From Cognatilysobacter bugurensis (lineage in GTDB: Bacteria > Pseudomonadota > Gammaproteobacteria > Xanthomonadales > Xanthomonadaceae), in contig NZ_BMYD01000001.1 of NCBI RefSeq assembly GCF_014652095.1, forward strand, positions 1 to 37,057: a stretch of 37,057 nucleotides of DNA, written 5' to 3'. The number at the start of each line of letters is the position of its first letter. Positions within the stretch are counted from its first letter, which is position 1. Positions 23,316 to 30,685 of this stretch are shown here, one piece after another. Both the position numbers and the translations under genes were made by a program. The notes beneath the pieces are model-generated. The model was not told where the DNA came from. It ran no database searches and was given only the letters and a program-made list of their open reading frames with translations.

Positions 23316-24527
23316 TCAGCGCTGCGCGCGCTTCTCGACCTCGCGCCACACGCGCAGCAGGTTCTCGCCGAGCACCTTCGCAATCACCTCGTCGGAGTGT
23401 CCGCGCTCGCGCATGCCTGCGACGAGGTTCGGGTAGTCGGCGACCGTGCGCAGGCCCTGCGGCAGCTTGCCGCCGACGCCGTCGAAATCCGAACCGATGC
23501 CGACATGGTCGGCGCCGAGCAGCTTCACCGCGTGGTCGACCTGGTCGAGCACCTGGTCGATTTTCGTGGCGACCGGCTTGCGCTTTTCGTCCCACTCGGC
23601 GTCGAACTGCTCGAGCGTCTTCGGAGGTGTCTCGCCGCGCGCGCGCGTCGCCTCGGTTTCGCGCTCGAATGCGTCGAGCGCCCTGAAGTATTCCGTCGTC
23701 TGCGCCGCCATGCCGGCGTCGATGAAACCGCTGCCGAACACGAGCTGCACGACGCCGCCCTGCTTCGCGATCGCCTGGGCAAGTTCGTCGCTGAGGTTGC
23801 GCTCGAAGCCGGGGGTGAACTTGCGCAGGCCCGAGTGGCTGGCGATCACGGGCGCCTTCGATACGCGCAGCACATCGCGCACGGCGTCGTCCGACAGGTG
23901 CGAGACGTCGACCATGATGCCGAGGCGGTTCATTTCCGCGACCGCCTGCTCGCCGAGCGCGCTCAGCCCGCCATGGGGCCGCTTGAGCGAATACGAGCCG
24001 TCCGCAAGGCGGTTGCTGTGGCTGTGCGCGAGCGTGATGTAGCGAACGCCGCGGTCGTGGAAGACCTTGAGCTGCCCGAGGTCGTTCCCGATCGGCGCGG
24101 CGTTTTCCATGCCGAACGCGAGCAGCACCTGCTGGCCGGGCTTGAGGCGGTCGACGTCGGCCGGCGAGCGCACGATCGCGAAGCGGTCGGGATGGCGCCA
24201 CGCGAGCGCCTCGATCGCGTCGATCTGCATGTGCGCCTTCTGGCGCGCGGTACCGGCCGCGTCATCTTCGGCCGATGTGTAGATCGACATGAAGCCCACA
24301 TCGAGCCCGCCCTGGCGCGCGCGCGGGTAGTCGAACTCGACCTCGGGCTGGTCGACGCCGAGATCGCGCCACCGGTCGAGCAACTCGCCCGGCGCATCGA
24401 TATGCGTGTCGACGATCAGGTGCGTGCGCGCGAACTGCTGCGCAGGCGACAGCGGCTGGTCCGCGTATGCGGCAAACGAGCCGCTGAGTGCGACGCACAA
24501 GGCGAGGCGGGCAAGGGCAGGGCGCAT
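23316..24527 (-). CDS. Secreted M19 membrane-dipeptidase-type dipeptidase
   Basis: 403 aa. Zinc dipeptidase of the renal dipeptidase family, cleaving dipeptides including some D-amino-acid ones. A signal peptide (MRPALARLALCVALSGSFAA, then YADQ) shows export. Metal ligands: DTHID (His42, Asp44), the bridging Glu in AFGMENAAP, and the two later His in DVSHLS and SHSG. GSDFDGVGG is the conserved Asp block. The start at 24527 has GGAGCTCCC right before it and is preferred to an ATG 24 bases further upstream. Downstream of hutI on the same strand, after 108 bases containing a hairpin, so it may be partly co-transcribed with the histidine genes. With the two S46 enzymes it fits peptide use. Confidence 0.93.
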   Translation of the reverse strand: MRPALARLALCVALSGSFAAYADQPLSPAQQFARTHLIVDTHIDAPGELLDRWRDLGVDQPEVEFDYPRARQGGLDVGFMSIYTSAEDDAAGTARQKAHMQIDAIEALAWRHPDRFAIVRSPADVDRLKPGQQVLLAFGMENAAPIGNDLGQLKVFHDRGVRYITLAHSHSNRLADGSYSLKRPHGGLSALGEQAVAEMNRLGIMVDVSHLSDDAVRDVLRVSKAPVIASHSGLRKFTPGFERNLSDELAQAIAKQGGVVQLVFGSGFIDAGMAAQTTEYFRALDAFERETEATRARGETPPKTLEQFDAEWDEKRKPVATKIDQVLDQVDHAVKLLGADHVGIGSDFDGVGGKLPQGLRTVADYPNLVAGMRERGHSDEVIAKVLGENLLRVWREVEKRAQR

Positions 24528-24558
24528 GGGGAGCTCCGGTCGGCGTGGCACGAGCTTA

Positions 24559-24578
24559 GCCGCTTGGCTTCAAGCGGC
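24559..24578 (-). terminator. Hairpin between hutI and the dipeptidase gene
   Basis: Perfect 8-bp stem GCCGCTTG (24559-24566) and CAAGCGGC (24571-24578), 4-base loop, in the 108-base gap. No T run follows on the minus strand, so it may act as an attenuator or an RNA-stabilising end instead of a full terminator. Confidence 0.55.
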
Positions 24579-24635
24579 CGTGCACGTCGAGGCGGGGCCC
24601 GGGCGCAGTGCGCGGGACAGCGCGAGTCGCTGCAG

Positions 24636-25853
24636 TCAGGCCAGCCGCACGCCGCCGGCGAACACGGCCGAGGCGAGATCGCCGCCAAGCCAGTAGCAGA
24701 GCTCGGCCGGGTGCTGCACCCGCCAGATGGCGAAATCCGCGCGCAGCCCAGCGCGGAGCACGCCGCGATCGGGCAGGCCGAGCGCCTGTGCGCCGTGCAC
24801 GGTCGCACCGCGCAAGGCTTCCGCAGGCGTCAGCCGGAAGTGCGTGCATGCGAGCTGCATCGCCTGCCGCAGCGACAGCAGCGGCGAGGTGCCGGGGTTG
24901 CAGTCGGTCGCGACCGCCATCGGCACGCGGTGTTCGCGGAACGCATCGAGCGGCGGCAGCTTTGTTTCGCGCAGCACGTGGAACGCGCCGGGCAACAGGA
25001 CCGCGACGGCCCCGCACGCGGCCATTGCGCGCACGCCTTCGGGGCTCGTGTGTTCGACATGGTCGGCCGAAAGTCCGCCGAATTCCGCTACGAGCGCTGC
25101 GCCGCCGAGGTCGCTGAGCTGATCCGCATGCAGCTTGACCGGTAACCCGAGCGCACGCGCAGCCTCGAACACGCGCCGGGTCTGCGCAGGCGAGAAGCCG
25201 ATGCCTTCGCAGAACGCGTCGACCGCGTCCACGAGCCCTTCGTCGTGCAGGCGTGGCAGCCACTCGACGACGGCGTCGACGTAGTCGTCCGCGCGGCCGG
25301 CAAACTCGGGCGGCAACGCGTGCGCGCCGAGGTAGGTGGTCGACACCCGCAGGCCGAGCTGTTGCCCGATGCGCCGCGCGACGCGGAGCATGCGCCGCTC
25401 GCTGTCGAAATTGAGGCCGTAGCCCGACTTGATCTCCACGGTCGTGACGCCGTCGCGCAGCAGCGCACGCGCACGCGGCAGCGACTGCGCGAGCAGCCCG
25501 TTTTCGTCGGCTTCGCGCACTGCGCGCACGGTCGAGACGATGCCGCCGCCCGCGCGTGCGATTTCTTCGTACGTGGCGCCCTGCAGGCGCAGCTCGAACT
25601 CGCGTGCGCGGTCGCCCGCGAACACGAGGTGGGTGTGGCAGTCGACGAGGCCGGGGGTGATCCACCCCTCGGCTTCGATCACGTCGTCGGCGAGGGCCTC
25701 CGGCGCATCCGGCAACTCACTGCGCGGGCCGACGAAGCACAGCATGCCGTCGCGCCAACCCAGCGCGCCGTCGGGAATCTCGGCGTAACCGTCACTGGCG
25801 TCGAGCGTCGCGAGCGACGCGCCGACGACGAGGCCGTCCCAGCGTTCAGTCAC
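24636..25853 (-). CDS. hutI: Imidazolonepropionase
   Basis: 405 aa. Metal-dependent amidohydrolase hydrolysing 4-imidazolone-5-propionate to N-formimino-L-glutamate, third step of histidine breakdown. Marks: [20 protein letters not shown] (metal His pair and the following conserved Arg), [26 protein letters not shown] and the late metal Asp in [11 protein letters not shown]. The start is GTG at 25853 ([11 protein letters not shown]), which gives the normal length; the frame runs further upstream without homology. This start overlaps the stop of a 56-aa membrane micro-protein by 8 bases (GTGACTGA), an arrangement that usually means translational coupling. hutF is divergent on the other side. 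Confidence 0.97.
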   Translation of the reverse strand: MTERWDGLVVGASLATLDASDGYAEIPDGALGWRDGMLCFVGPRSELPDAPEALADDVIEAEGWITPGLVDCHTHLVFAGDRAREFELRLQGATYEEIARAGGGIVSTVRAVREADENGLLAQSLPRARALLRDGVTTVEIKSGYGLNFDSERRMLRVARRIGQQLGLRVSTTYLGAHALPPEFAGRADDYVDAVVEWLPRLHDEGLVDAVDAFCEGIGFSPAQTRRVFEAARALGLPVKLHADQLSDLGGAALVAEFGGLSADHVEHTSPEGVRAMAACGAVAVLLPGAFHVLRETKLPPLDAFREHRVPMAVATDCNPGTSPLLSLRQAMQLACTHFRLTPAEALRGATVHGAQALGLPDRGVLRAGLRADFAIWRVQHPAELCYWLGGDLASAVFAGGVRLA

Positions 25854-26016
25854 CGGCGACGAGCGCGCCTTCGAGCGCTGCTGGCTTCGGGGCGGGCTCG
25901 GGGTCGGGCAACACGGCGACCTCATGGGCCGTCGCGAGACGGAGCCGCGCTGCAAAAAGCGCGACTACGGCGATGGCGGCTACGAACAGAACGACGACGC
26001 TGGCAAGTGGTGACAT
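25846..26016 (-). CDS. 56-aa single-pass membrane micro-protein overlapping hutI
   Basis: Starts at ATG 26016 with GAGG about ten bases upstream and ends TGA 25846. One hydrophobic helix, roughly residues 5-25 ([19 protein letters not shown]), followed by [10 protein letters not shown] and a Pro-rich tail ([15 protein letters not shown]). The basic residues right after the helix suggest that the C-terminal part faces the cytoplasm. The stop codon lies inside the hutI start region, an 8-base overlap, so it is probably the first gene of a hutI operon. No known family. A transport-linked or HutI-anchoring role is conceivable but unsupported. Genuine translation is likely because of ribosome site, overlap and composition. 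Confidence 0.65.
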   Translation of the reverse strand: MSPLASVVVLFVAAIAVVALFAARLRLATAHEVAVLPDPEPAPKPAALEGALVAGD

Positions 26017-26133
26017 GACGCGTACCTCGCTACGAGCGGCCGTTCGGGCCGCGATGGCTTTGCCGACCGTCGCGGCGTGAAAACCGGCGCGGCGGTGCCT
26101 TTGCACGCGAGGACGCCCCTGTCGCGCGTACCC

Positions 26134-26146
26134 GGGTAGCCTACCC
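26134..26146. promoter_or_regulatory. Inverted repeat over the putative hutF -10 region
   Basis: GGGTAG, one base, CTACCC is a perfect 13-base palindrome (26134-26146) in the 156-base divergent region between the hutI unit and hutF. TAGCCT inside it lies about 30 bases before the hutF ATG and could serve as a -10 box. A repressor site is a reasonable guess; I know no matching operator. Confidence 0.35.
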
Positions 26147-26172
26147 CACCGGATTTCACGTTGCATCCACAT

Positions 26173-27438
26173 ATGACCGCGACTTTGTCCCGCCCCCTTC
26201 TGGCCACTCGCACCGACACCGGGTGGCGCCTGCCCGGCATCGCGAACCTGCATTCGCACGCGTTCCAGCGTGCGATGGCCGGACTCGCCGAGCGCCGTGG
26301 CGAGGCAGCCGCGGGCGAGGACAGCTTCTGGACCTGGCGCGAGACGATGTACCGCTTCGCCGCGCGGTTCGATCCGGACACCTTGCGGGCGGTCGCGGCG
26401 CAGCTCTATGTCGAGATGCTGGAAGCCGGCTACACCAGCGTCTGCGAGTTCCACTACCTGCACCACGCGCCCGACGGACGTGCCTACGACGACCCGGCCG
26501 TGATGTCGCGCGCGCTGATCGACGCCGCGCGCGAGACGGGCATCCGCCTGACGCTGCTGCCGGTCCTCTACATGACGGGCGGTTTCGACGGCCGCGCCCT
26601 GGCTGAGCGGCAGCGCCGCTTCGCGCACGACGTCGACGGCTACCTGCGCTTGTTGGATACGCTGCGCGTACACCAAGGCCCCGCGCTCCGCATCGGCTGC
26701 GCGCTGCACAGCCTGCGCGCCGTGCCGCAGGACGCAATGGACGCCGTGCTTGCGGCGCTGCCGGCCGATGCGCGAATCCATGTGCACATCGCGGAACAGA
26801 CGGCGGAGGTCGACGAATGTGTTGCGGTCCGCGGGATGCGGCCCGTGCAGTGGTTGCTCGATCGCGCGGACGTCGACGCGCGGTGGACGCTCGTGCACGC
26901 GACGCACCTCGATGAGACGGAGGTTGCCGCGATTGCGCGTTCGCGCGCGACGGTGGCCATTTGCCCGACCACTGAGGCGAACCTCGGCGATGGCTTCTTT
27001 CCACTGCGCGAGTATCTCGAACACGGCGGTCGCTGGGGCGTCGGCTCGGACTCGCACGTGTCGGTGTCGCCGGTGGAAGAGCTGCGCTGGCTTGAATACG
27101 GGCAGCGCCTGCGCGCGCGTCGACGCAATATCGCCGCGATCGAAGCAGGAGCGAGTGTCGGAGAGACGCTGCTGCGCGGCGTGCTCGAAAGCGCGGCCGA
27201 CTCGGCGGGTTTTACCGACACGTCGCGCGACGTGGTCGTGCTCGACGCCTCCGCACCGCAGCTCGCGGGCGCGTGCGAGCCGGACGTCGTCGACCGCTGG
27301 TTGTTCAGCGGGAACCGACCGCTCGTCTCCCGCGTCGAGGTGGACGGCGAGGTCCTGGTCGAGAGCGGTCGCCACCGCGCGCACGAGCTGAAGGCCGAGC
27401 GCTACCGCGATGCCATGCGCACGCTGCTGGCCGACTAG
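26173..27438 (+). CDS. hutF: Formimidoylglutamate deiminase
   Basis: 421 aa. Converts N-formimino-L-glutamate to N-formyl-L-glutamate and ammonia, the fourth step of the five-enzyme histidine pathway. The metal site is NLHSHAFQRAMAGLAERRG (His pair), with FHYLHH, HVHIAEQ, LVHATH and GSDSHVS completing the amidohydrolase set. Pseudomonas HutF (about 453 aa) has some 30 more residues before this point; here only 26 residues precede NLHSHAF and an in-frame TAG at 26137-26139 rules out an upstream start, so the N-terminal strand domain is shortened. I use the ATG at 26173; a TTG at 26161 is an alternative. The end overlaps the convergent PEP mutase family gene by 4 bases. Confidence 0.95.
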   Translation: MTATLSRPLLATRTDTGWRLPGIANLHSHAFQRAMAGLAERRGEAAAGEDSFWTWRETMYRFAARFDPDTLRAVAAQLYVEMLEAGYTSVCEFHYLHHAPDGRAYDDPAVMSRALIDAARETGIRLTLLPVLYMTGGFDGRALAERQRRFAHDVDGYLRLLDTLRVHQGPALRIGCALHSLRAVPQDAMDAVLAALPADARIHVHIAEQTAEVDECVAVRGMRPVQWLLDRADVDARWTLVHATHLDETEVAAIARSRATVAICPTTEANLGDGFFPLREYLEHGGRWGVGSDSHVSVSPVEELRWLEYGQRLRARRRNIAAIEAGASVGETLLRGVLESAADSAGFTDTSRDVVVLDASAPQLAGACEPDVVDRWLFSGNRPLVSRVEVDGEVLVESGRHRAHELKAERYRDAMRTLLAD

Positions 27439-28244
27439 GCCGAGAGCATGCGGTTCATTTCGCTGTAGTCGAGGCTGCGCTCGAACATCGGCGCGAGATC
27501 GCCCTGCAGGAACGCCGAGGCCGATTCGCGCCCGGCGGCGTAGGCGGCCTTGAACAGGCCCGGCCCGGTGCTGATGCGGCGCACGCCGGCCCTCGCGAGC
27601 GACGCAGGCGGGGGCAGGCCGGGCAACGCCATGATGTTCAACGACACCGGCACGGCGGCCGAGATGCCGGCCATCTCGTCCAGCGCCGTCAGGCCGGGCA
27701 CGAAGCCGCCGTCGGCGCCGGCGGCCGCGTACCGCGACAGCCTCGAAACGGTTTCCCGTACGGCGGCCGCGCCCGTCGCCAGGCCCCGCAGGTAGACGTC
27801 CGTGCGCGCGTTGATGAAGACAGGGGCCGGGCCGAGCCTGCGCCGCACCGCATCGATCTTCGCGGCCAGCCGTTCCGGGTCGGCCGCGCCGTCCTCGAGA
27901 TTGATGCCCACCGCGCCGAGTGAGACCACCTCGGCTACGAGGTCCGCTACCGCATCCGCGTCGTCGCTGTAGCCGTCTTCCAGATCGACCGTGACCGGAA
28001 CGTCCGTTACTCGCACGATGTCGCGCATGCTGTCGATTAAGGCGTGTCGCGGCAGGGCGCCGCCGTCCGGATAACCGCGGGACCACGAGACGGCCGCACT
28101 CGCAGTTGCGATCGCCGGCGCACCGGCCTCCTGCCACAGGCGCGCACTGGCGGCGTCCCATGCATTCGCGAGCAGCAGCGGATGCGGTTGCCGGTGCAGC
28201 GCGACAAAGCGTGCGTGGAGCGTGTCAGTCGTGCGGTCTTCCAT
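27435..28244 (-). CDS. Isocitrate lyase/PEP mutase family protein
   Basis: 269 aa. Beta/alpha-barrel family that cleaves or forms C-C or C-P bonds of 2-oxo acids. The Mg site is suggested by TVDLEDGYSDD and NLEDG, with NARTD and SLNIMALPGLPP further along. Members act as carboxyphosphonoenolpyruvate mutases, oxaloacetate decarboxylases or methylisocitrate lyases; the substrate cannot be told here. A start at 28244 is preferred: the coding tandem repeat (28230-28259) puts an upstream copy reading GGAGGA 7 bases before it, whereas the ATG at 28259 lacks a ribosome site. It follows ogt by 28 bases in the same direction and is convergent with hutF. Confidence 0.87.
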   Translation of the reverse strand: MEDRTTDTLHARFVALHRQPHPLLLANAWDAASARLWQEAGAPAIATASAAVSWSRGYPDGGALPRHALIDSMRDIVRVTDVPVTVDLEDGYSDDADAVADLVAEVVSLGAVGINLEDGAADPERLAAKIDAVRRRLGPAPVFINARTDVYLRGLATGAAAVRETVSRLSRYAAAGADGGFVPGLTALDEMAGISAAVPVSLNIMALPGLPPPASLARAGVRRISTGPGLFKAAYAAGRESASAFLQGDLAPMFERSLDYSEMNRMLSA

Positions 28245-28259
28245 CGTGCGGTCCTCCAT
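28230..28259 (-). repeat. 15-base tandem duplication at the PEP mutase family start
   Basis: Two adjacent 15-base copies (28230-28244 and 28245-28259), 14 of 15 identical, each beginning with ATG on the minus strand. The upstream copy provides a Shine-Dalgarno sequence (GGAGGA) for the downstream ATG. Confidence 0.9.
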
Positions 28260-28272
28260 GGACAGAACAGAA

Positions 28273-28956
28273 TCAGGCGAACAGCGCGTCGGTGCACGGC
28301 GCGCCTTCGAGCTGAAGCAGGTAATGCTTGGTCGGAAGTCCTCCGCCGAAGCCCGTCAGCCGGCCGTTCGCGCCGATCACGCGGTGGCAGGGCAGCACGA
28401 TCGGCAGCGGGTTGCGGCCGTTCGCGGCACCCACCGCGCGCGTTGCGGCCGGGCGGCCCACGCGCGAGGCGAGTTGCGCGTAGCTGACGGTTTGTCCGTA
28501 CGGGATCGAGGCGAGTGCGTGCCAGACCTCGCGCTGGAACGGCGTGCCACGCGGTGCGAGCGGCAGGTCAAACACGCGCCGCGTGCCGGCAAAGTACTCG
28601 TGCAACTGCGTGCGAAGGCGGTCCAGCAGCGGATGCTCGCCGTCGCGCCACTCGGGGCCGCGTGCGACGCGGTGCTTCGACTCGTGGAATTCGATGAGGC
28701 AGATGCCGTCATCGCACGCGCCGATCAGCAGGGGGCCAACCGGGGTGTCGAACGTCGAAGACCACGTGGTTGCGCTCGACGCGGGGCCGCTGGAACTCTT
28801 CGCACGCCCGCGCGGCGCAATCGGGGCGCGTGCCGTTTGGGCCGTTGCCGTGGAATCGACGCGCATCGGGCTCCCCGTCGCAAGGCTTGGCTTCGGTGCG
28901 CATCGCGCCGTGTCGCGGGAGGCCGTGGTGTCTGGCAAGGAATCGCTGTCGATCAT
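28273..28956 (-). CDS. ogt: Methylated-DNA--[protein]-cysteine S-methyltransferase
   Basis: 227 aa. Suicide enzyme removing methyl groups from O6-methylguanine. The active-site block IVLPCHRVIG (acceptor Cys190) and the recognition region GTPFQREVWHALASIPYG are intact; VGAANGRNPLP precedes the Cys. The N-terminal 65 residues are Ser/Ala/Thr-rich and unlike the family, so they may be a flexible extension or the true start may lie further in (ATG at 28866). Its ATG at 28956 overlaps the stop of the Ada/AlkA fusion gene (ATGA). Together they resemble the Ada protein cut in two, with Ada's methyltransferase half supplied here. Confidence 0.92.
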   Translation of the reverse strand: MIDSDSLPDTTASRDTARCAPKPSLATGSPMRVDSTATAQTARAPIAPRGRAKSSSGPASSATTWSSTFDTPVGPLLIGACDDGICLIEFHESKHRVARGPEWRDGEHPLLDRLRTQLHEYFAGTRRVFDLPLAPRGTPFQREVWHALASIPYGQTVSYAQLASRVGRPAATRAVGAANGRNPLPIVLPCHRVIGANGRLTGFGGGLPTKHYLLQLEGAPCTDALFA

Positions 28957-30479
28957 GGCGTTGCGCTCGTGCGTGCGGCGGCGCGGGCGGCGGCATTGCG
29001 GGCCGCGGCGTCGCGCCAGAGGTGGATGACGGTGTACGCGCGCCACGGGCGCCATGCGTCCGCGACGGTGCGCAGTTGCTTGGCCGTCAGCACGGCGCCG
29101 TCGACGCTGGCGACGCGCTGCAGCGCGAGGTCCTCGGCGGGGAACGCATCGGGGTGGCCGAGTGCGCGCATCGCGATGTACTGCGCCGTCCACGGCCCGA
29201 TGCCCGGCAGCGCGACCCAGCGTGCGGCGAAGTCGTCGAGCGTGCGCTCGGGGCGGAAGTCGACCCGGCCGTCGAGCAACGCGCGCGCAACGGTGCGCAC
29301 GGCCTCGGCGCGTGCGCGCGGCAGGCCGATCTCGCCGAGGTCGGCCTCGGCCAGCGCGTCGGGCGTCGGAAACAGATGGCTGAGCCCGGGCGCGCCGAAG
29401 TCGGCCGGCACCGCCTGCCCGAAACGCGCGCCGATGCGCGCGGCGAGCGTGCGCGCCGCGGCGACGCTGATCTGCTGGCCGAGGATCGCGCGGACTGCGA
29501 TCTCGAATCCGTCCCAGCCGCTCGGCAGGCGCACGCCGGGGTTCGCTTCGAGCAGCGGTCGCATCCGCTCGCTCGTCGACAGGGCGCTTGCGATCGCGAT
29601 CGGATCGGCATCGAGGTCGAACATGCGGCGCAGCCGGTTGACGATCTCCAGCAGGCGCGACGGCGGTGCGTTGTGCAGTTCGAGCTTGAGTGCAGGCTCT
29701 CCGCCGGGCCACGCGCTCACGCGCAGCCAGCCCGGCGCGGACGCGCCGTCGAGCGGCGCGATCACGCGCTGGTAGCTCGCGTCGCCGACGACCTCGACGC
29801 CCGGCAGTGACCGATCGCGCAGGAACGCGAGCATGCCCGGCAGGTCGTACGGCGGTCGGTACGCAAGACGCAGCGTGAGCGCGTCGTCCGCGTGCGCCTG
29901 CGGCGAGCGCCGCAGATCGCGAGGGGCCAGGCCGTAGGCGTCGCGGAACGCGGCATTGAAGCGGCGCAGGCTGCCAAAGCCGGATGCAAGTGCGATCTCG
30001 GTGATCGGCAGGCGTGTTTCGGTCAACAGCTGCTTGGCGAACAACAAGCGGCGCGTGCCGTGCACGCCGCTCGGCGGCGCGCCGAGGTGCTCGACGAACA
30101 GTCGGCGCAGGTGACGTTCGCCGGTGTCGACCCGGCGCGCAAGTTTGGCCAGCGGCGCGTCGGCCAGCGCGCCGTCGTCGATGAGCTTGAGCGCGCGCGC
30201 GACCGTGGCGTCGCCGCGCCGCCATGCGCCTTCACTCGGCGACAGCTCGGGCCTGCAGCGCAGGCAGGGCCGGAACCCGGCCGCTTCCGCCGCCGCCGGG
30301 TGCGGGTAATAGACGACGTTCGACGCCTTCGGCGCAGGTGCCGGGCACACCGGCCTGCAATAGATACCGGTGGTTTTGACCGCGGTGTAGAACAGCCCGT
30401 CGAAGCGTGCATCTCGGCTGAGCCGGGCGTGTTCGCACACCTGGGGCGCGGGCAGGGCGGGTAGGGCGGCGTCGTGCAT
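28953..30479 (-). CDS. Ada N-terminal / AraC / AlkA fusion: regulator and 3-methyladenine DNA glycosylase
   Basis: 508 aa. Domains in order: methylphosphotriester-sensing zinc domain, residues about 15-80, with Cys41 and Cys45 in YCRPVCPAP and Cys72 and Cys75 in CLRC (three higher than Ada's 38, 42, 69, 72); an AraC-type helix-turn-helix, about 88-180 (LAKLARRVDTGERHLRRLF, ITEIALASGFGSLRRF); then AlkA-N and the HhH-GPD glycosylase, with ILGQQISVAAA, LPGIGPWTAQYIAMRA and the catalytic Asp in PAEDLALQR. It senses methylated phosphate, activates genes and excises alkylated bases. I use ATG 30479 because residues after it align with known N-termini; ATG 30530 adds 17 residues. Overlaps ogt by 4 bases. 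Confidence 0.94.
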   Translation of the reverse strand: MHDAALPALPAPQVCEHARLSRDARFDGLFYTAVKTTGIYCRPVCPAPAPKASNVVYYPHPAAAEAAGFRPCLRCRPELSPSEGAWRRGDATVARALKLIDDGALADAPLAKLARRVDTGERHLRRLFVEHLGAPPSGVHGTRRLLFAKQLLTETRLPITEIALASGFGSLRRFNAAFRDAYGLAPRDLRRSPQAHADDALTLRLAYRPPYDLPGMLAFLRDRSLPGVEVVGDASYQRVIAPLDGASAPGWLRVSAWPGGEPALKLELHNAPPSRLLEIVNRLRRMFDLDADPIAIASALSTSERMRPLLEANPGVRLPSGWDGFEIAVRAILGQQISVAAARTLAARIGARFGQAVPADFGAPGLSHLFPTPDALAEADLGEIGLPRARAEAVRTVARALLDGRVDFRPERTLDDFAARWVALPGIGPWTAQYIAMRALGHPDAFPAEDLALQRVASVDGAVLTAKQLRTVADAWRPWRAYTVIHLWRDAAARNAAARAAARTSATP

Positions 30480-30685
30480 GCGAAGCAGGCTAGCACCGGC
30501 CTTCGGCGCGGACTCGCCGGATTCGGACATCAATCGTGGTCGCCGCGGAGTGGGGCGCCGGACGAGGCGTGACCGTTCCGACCGGCCCCGCCATCAAACC
30601 GGCGTACGCACCGCCGCCCGCCAAGACCGCTGCGTTGCAGCCGCTCCGGCGCGGCGGTCCGCGCAGCGTCGTCTGGATGTCTGCG

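Noticed and set aside
26161-26175. TTG at 26161 as hutF start
   Set aside because: An ATG four codons later is equally placed and normally favoured; neither changes the shortened N-terminus.
25846-28161. 771-residue minus-strand open frame across hutF
   Set aside because: Only its last 56 residues (the micro-protein) have a plausible start and ribosome site; the rest is antisense to hutF and the PEP mutase family gene.
28957-30225. Long N-terminal extension of the ogt frame on the minus strand
   Set aside because: It is out-of-frame sequence of the Ada/AlkA fusion; the ATGA-linked ATG at 28956 is the credible start.
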